Position numbers and translations under genes: made by a program
The notes under the pieces: model-generated
Told to the model about the DNA's origin: nothing
Seen by the model: only the letters and a program-made list of their open reading frames with translations
The model's database searches: none
DNA from: Anaerosacchariphilus hominis
GTDB taxonomy: Bacteria > Bacillota > Clostridia > Lachnospirales > Lachnospiraceae
Assembly: GCF_014290175.1 (NCBI RefSeq)
Contig: NZ_JACOOR010000006.1
Span: 124,001 to 188,000 of the forward strand
DNA: 64,000 nt
Direction of reading: 5' to 3'
In this document: positions 62,215-64,000 of the stretch, one piece after another
Numbering within the stretch: the first letter of the stretch is position 1
Layout: the number at the start of each line of letters is the position of its first letter

Positions 62215-62510
62215 CAGTTCTCGCTCTTCATGCCGTCGATTTCGCCCTGATACTCGTCTATCAGAATCTCTCTGCGGGCAATCTCCTCGCACAGCGGATC
62301 CAGTGCCGCATCTTCCAGGCTGCCTGCCGCGGCGAACCGCTCATAGACGATCTTTCCGATGGCCTCAAAGTCCTTTTTATTCTCCCGCTCCAGGCTGTAC
62401 ACCTGGTTCTTCAGCCGGGCCATATCCGCCACCTTGCCCGCTTTCTTTGTCACCGTGTCCGCGGCTCCGGTCACTGCTCTTCCAAAATCATCCCAAAAGT
62501 TTTTGTTCAT
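62214..62510 (-). CDS. Small hydrophilic coiled-coil protein, function unknown
   Basis: This 98-residue protein has an N-terminal NFWDDFGRAVTGAADTVTKKAGKVADM amphipathic helix and then a charged, helical LKNQVYSLERENKKDFEAIGKIVYERF region typical of coiled coils. No cysteine cluster or enzyme motif is visible. It lies four bases after an acyltransferase gene and overlaps the DUF3810 start by one base, so the three are one operon. Confidence 0.72.
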   Translation of the reverse strand: MNKNFWDDFGRAVTGAADTVTKKAGKVADMARLKNQVYSLERENKKDFEAIGKIVYERFAAAGSLEDAALDPLCEEIARREILIDEYQGEIDGMKSEN

Positions 62511-62513
62511 AGT

Positions 62514-63494
62514 CTATTCTCCTCTCTTCGCCCTGTATTTCAGAGCGTTTAAAATCTCAGCCAGTCCCAGGGAAACCAGGCAGACCCACAGGGGCATCAG
62601 CCACGGATACCAGGCAGTTTCCCGGATTCCCGCCGCCAGCGCCAGGGTCGGCGTTCCATTATAAATCAGATAGTGCCACAGATAGATAGCCTGGGAATCC
62701 TGTTCTCCGATCCGGGCGAGAATACTTCCCCTTCCAGCCTCCGGATGGCGAAGTGCCAGCATGAAAATCCCGGCTGTCATCAAAATACTTCCCACATACA
62801 GCTCCGCCCCTTTCGACAGGAACAGTTCGCCCATGGAAAGGCAGACTCCCAGTCCAATCATGCAAAGGCATGCCCCGTCCGAAGCCAGCCGCTTTCCCCG
62901 CTGCATCCGGCCTGCGAACCAATGTCCCCACAGGAAAAAGGGCAGTCCCGTCAGCCAGAAGTTTCTGAACCACCGTACAGGCAGACGCAGACCTGCGATC
63001 CTGCAGAAGTCTCCCAGAATCAGGTTTGCCGCCAGACAGAGAATAATCAAAAGATAGCAGCTTTCTTCCTTCTTCCCTCTCACCAGGATTCCATAAAACA
63101 GATAGCAGTACCACAGCGCTCCCAAAAACCACAGCGGAGGCGCATAGGGCACCATATTCCATAGCAGGAACCGCAAAAGGACTTTCGCAGAAAACAGCTT
63201 TCCCGCCACCACCGTCATCGTCAGGCTTCCTTCTGTCTTCAGCACCAGCAGCTCCCAGAAATAATAAGCTATCACTGCCGTAATCAGCAGGCGAAGGATA
63301 TGCCTGCTTCTTCTTTTTACCGTATCCATTCCCTTTCCATAGGAAAAGTATCCGCTGACCATGAAAAACAGCGGCACCGCGAACCGGGCCAGTCCGTCCA
63401 TCATGCCTCCGATGGGGCTCGGAAACTTGCAGTGGATGAACACCACGCAAAAAGCCGCGATGCCCTTCCACACATTCAGACAATCATTTTTCAT
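62514..63494 (-). CDS. Acyltransferase-3 family membrane protein
   Basis: This is a 326-residue protein with about ten helices. The start DCLNVWKGIAAFCVVFIHCKFP has the His of acyltransferase-3 in helix 1, and AVPLFFMVSGYFSYGKG follows. Relatives O-acetylate surface sugars. The ATG lies four bases after the clpX stop codon, so translation may be coupled to clpX, an unusual partner. Acceptor unknown. Confidence 0.85.
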   Translation of the reverse strand: MKNDCLNVWKGIAAFCVVFIHCKFPSPIGGMMDGLARFAVPLFFMVSGYFSYGKGMDTVKRRSRHILRLLITAVIAYYFWELLVLKTEGSLTMTVVAGKLFSAKVLLRFLLWNMVPYAPPLWFLGALWYCYLFYGILVRGKKEESCYLLIILCLAANLILGDFCRIAGLRLPVRWFRNFWLTGLPFFLWGHWFAGRMQRGKRLASDGACLCMIGLGVCLSMGELFLSKGAELYVGSILMTAGIFMLALRHPEAGRGSILARIGEQDSQAIYLWHYLIYNGTPTLALAAGIRETAWYPWLMPLWVCLVSLGLAEILNALKYRAKRGE

Positions 63495-63498
63495 CTTA

Positions 63499-64000
63499 TT
63501 ATAGTTCCTGCTGCTCCAGCTTCAGGACGCCCCGCATGGCAATGAGCGGGCCTCCCCGATGCTCGATATATTCCCGTGTAATGGTTACTCTGCCAATATT
63601 GTCATCCTTCGGAATCTCATACATGATATCCAGCATAAATTCCTCGATGATAGCCCGCAGGGCCCGGGCTCCCGTATCCCTCCTCATGGCTTCCCCGGCA
63701 ATGGCCTCCAGGGCGTCGTCGTCGAACTCCAGCTGCACCTCATCCAGGGCCAGCAGCTTCTGATACTGCTTCAGGATGGCGTTCTTCGGCTCCTTCAGGA
63801 TCCGTACCAGCTTCTCCCGATCCAGGGGCTCCAGGGTGCAGATAATGGGCAGTCGTCCCAGAAACTCCGGGATCATGCCGAAGTTCCGCAGATCCTCCAC
63901 AGTCACCTTTGCCAGCAGGTTCGGCTCCTTATCGTATTTGTCCTTCAGATCTGCCTGGAAGCCCATGGAGGACTTCTGGTTCAGCCGTTCCTTGATGACC
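63499..64000 (-). CDS. clpX: ATP-dependent Clp protease ATP-binding subunit ClpX, C-terminal part
   Basis: The frame enters from the right edge; about 167 C-terminal residues are visible. FGMIPEFLGRLPIICTLEPLDREKLVRIL is the sensor-2 side of the AAA+ module, and TGARALRAIIEEFMLDIMYEIP contains the sensor-2 Arg. ClpX unfolds tagged proteins and feeds them to ClpP. The end lies four bases before an acyltransferase gene. The N-terminal zinc domain and Walker motifs are outside the window, so ClpX rather than another ClpX-like ATPase is likely but not proven. Confidence 0.9.
   Translation of the reverse strand, partial: VIKERLNQKSSMGFQADLKDKYDKEPNLLAKVTVEDLRNFGMIPEFLGRLPIICTLEPLDREKLVRILKEPKNAILKQYQKLLALDEVQLEFDDDALEAIAGEAMRRDTGARALRAIIEEFMLDIMYEIPKDDNIGRVTITREYIEHRGGPLIAMRGVLKLEQQEL

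Overview
The window reads as a chromosomal segment of a moderately GC-rich Firmicute of the class Clostridia, most likely a gut Lachnospiraceae. The basis is gene content and style: type III glutamine synthetases, DUF1622, TIGR01906/DUF1461, DUF3810 and DUF1385 proteins, a two-OB-fold SSB-like protein, AGGAGG ribosome binding sites, TTGACA/TATAAT promoters with 17-bp spacers, and a lysine riboswitch ahead of dapA. I see no rRNA, CRISPR array, intact transposase or prophage. The genus is an inference and was not tested.

Layout. 1-8.7 kb: a surface-glycan operon on the minus strand (two GT-C membrane glycosyltransferases, a CotH-type kinase, two tandem O-antigen-ligase-like proteins), diverging from a WcaJ-type polyprenyl-phosphate sugar-1-phosphate transferase and a DUF1622 protein. 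8.7-11.3 kb: a decaying ADP-ribosylation locus. The SIR2-like gene has two in-frame stops, the neighbouring macro-domain gene is intact, a PNPOx-ferredoxin gene has lost its middle, only the C-terminus of a radical-SAM/SPASM gene remains, and a divergent HxlR regulator carries an internal TAG. 11.3-15.7 kb: a membrane protein and a GldA / fused GldF-GldG / DUF4340 ABC export system. 15.9-17.9 kb: riboswitch-controlled dapA-dapB. 17.9-22.7 kb: a CobO-like adenosyltransferase, an SSB-like protein, typA, a beta-carbonic anhydrase and an HpcH/HpaI aldolase. 22.7-33.4 kb: two glutamine synthetase III paralogues flanking a peptidase operon (M29 aminopeptidase, prolyl-iminopeptidase-like hydrolase, GPH symporter, YitT protein) and its divergent PucR-type regulator. 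33.5-42.7 kb: a 196-bp palindromic element, a lipid kinase, a COG2426 protein, hisC, a DUF2156 protein, an ABC exporter, a sugar nucleotidyltransferase, glmM and dus. 42.9-56.8 kb: a second surface-glycan cluster with three GT-C enzymes, two GtrB-like GT2 enzymes, an FdtA/FdtB-type pair for a dTDP-3-amino-sugar, an MBOAT with its SGNH partner, an acyltransferase-3 protein and a second SGNH hydrolase. 56.8-64 kb: prfA-prmC-DUF1385, rpmE, tRNA-Pro, a Nudix hydrolase, a DUF3810 metallopeptidase-like protein, a small coiled-coil protein, another acyltransferase-3 protein and the C-terminus of ClpX.

How the parts fit. GlmM, the nucleotidyltransferase, FdtA/FdtB, the polyprenyl-phosphate transferase, GtrB-like GT2 and GT-C enzymes, ligase-like proteins and O-acyltransferases can be assembled into one picture: a decorated, lipid-linked cell-surface polysaccharide. 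The dapAB, glutamine synthetase and peptidase genes cover lysine/peptidoglycan supply and nitrogen scavenging.

The most noteworthy observations are the decaying SIR2/macro locus, the perfect 32-bp inverted repeats bounding a 196-bp palindromic element, an 18-bp motif that follows the T-run of three terminator-like structures, a compact set of tandem hairpins at 22.8 kb, a switch-like leader on only one of the two glutamine synthetase genes, and two divergent promoter pairs with overlapping -35 boxes. I did not find a clearly new multi-gene system; the non-coding structured elements are the best candidates for undescribed biology.
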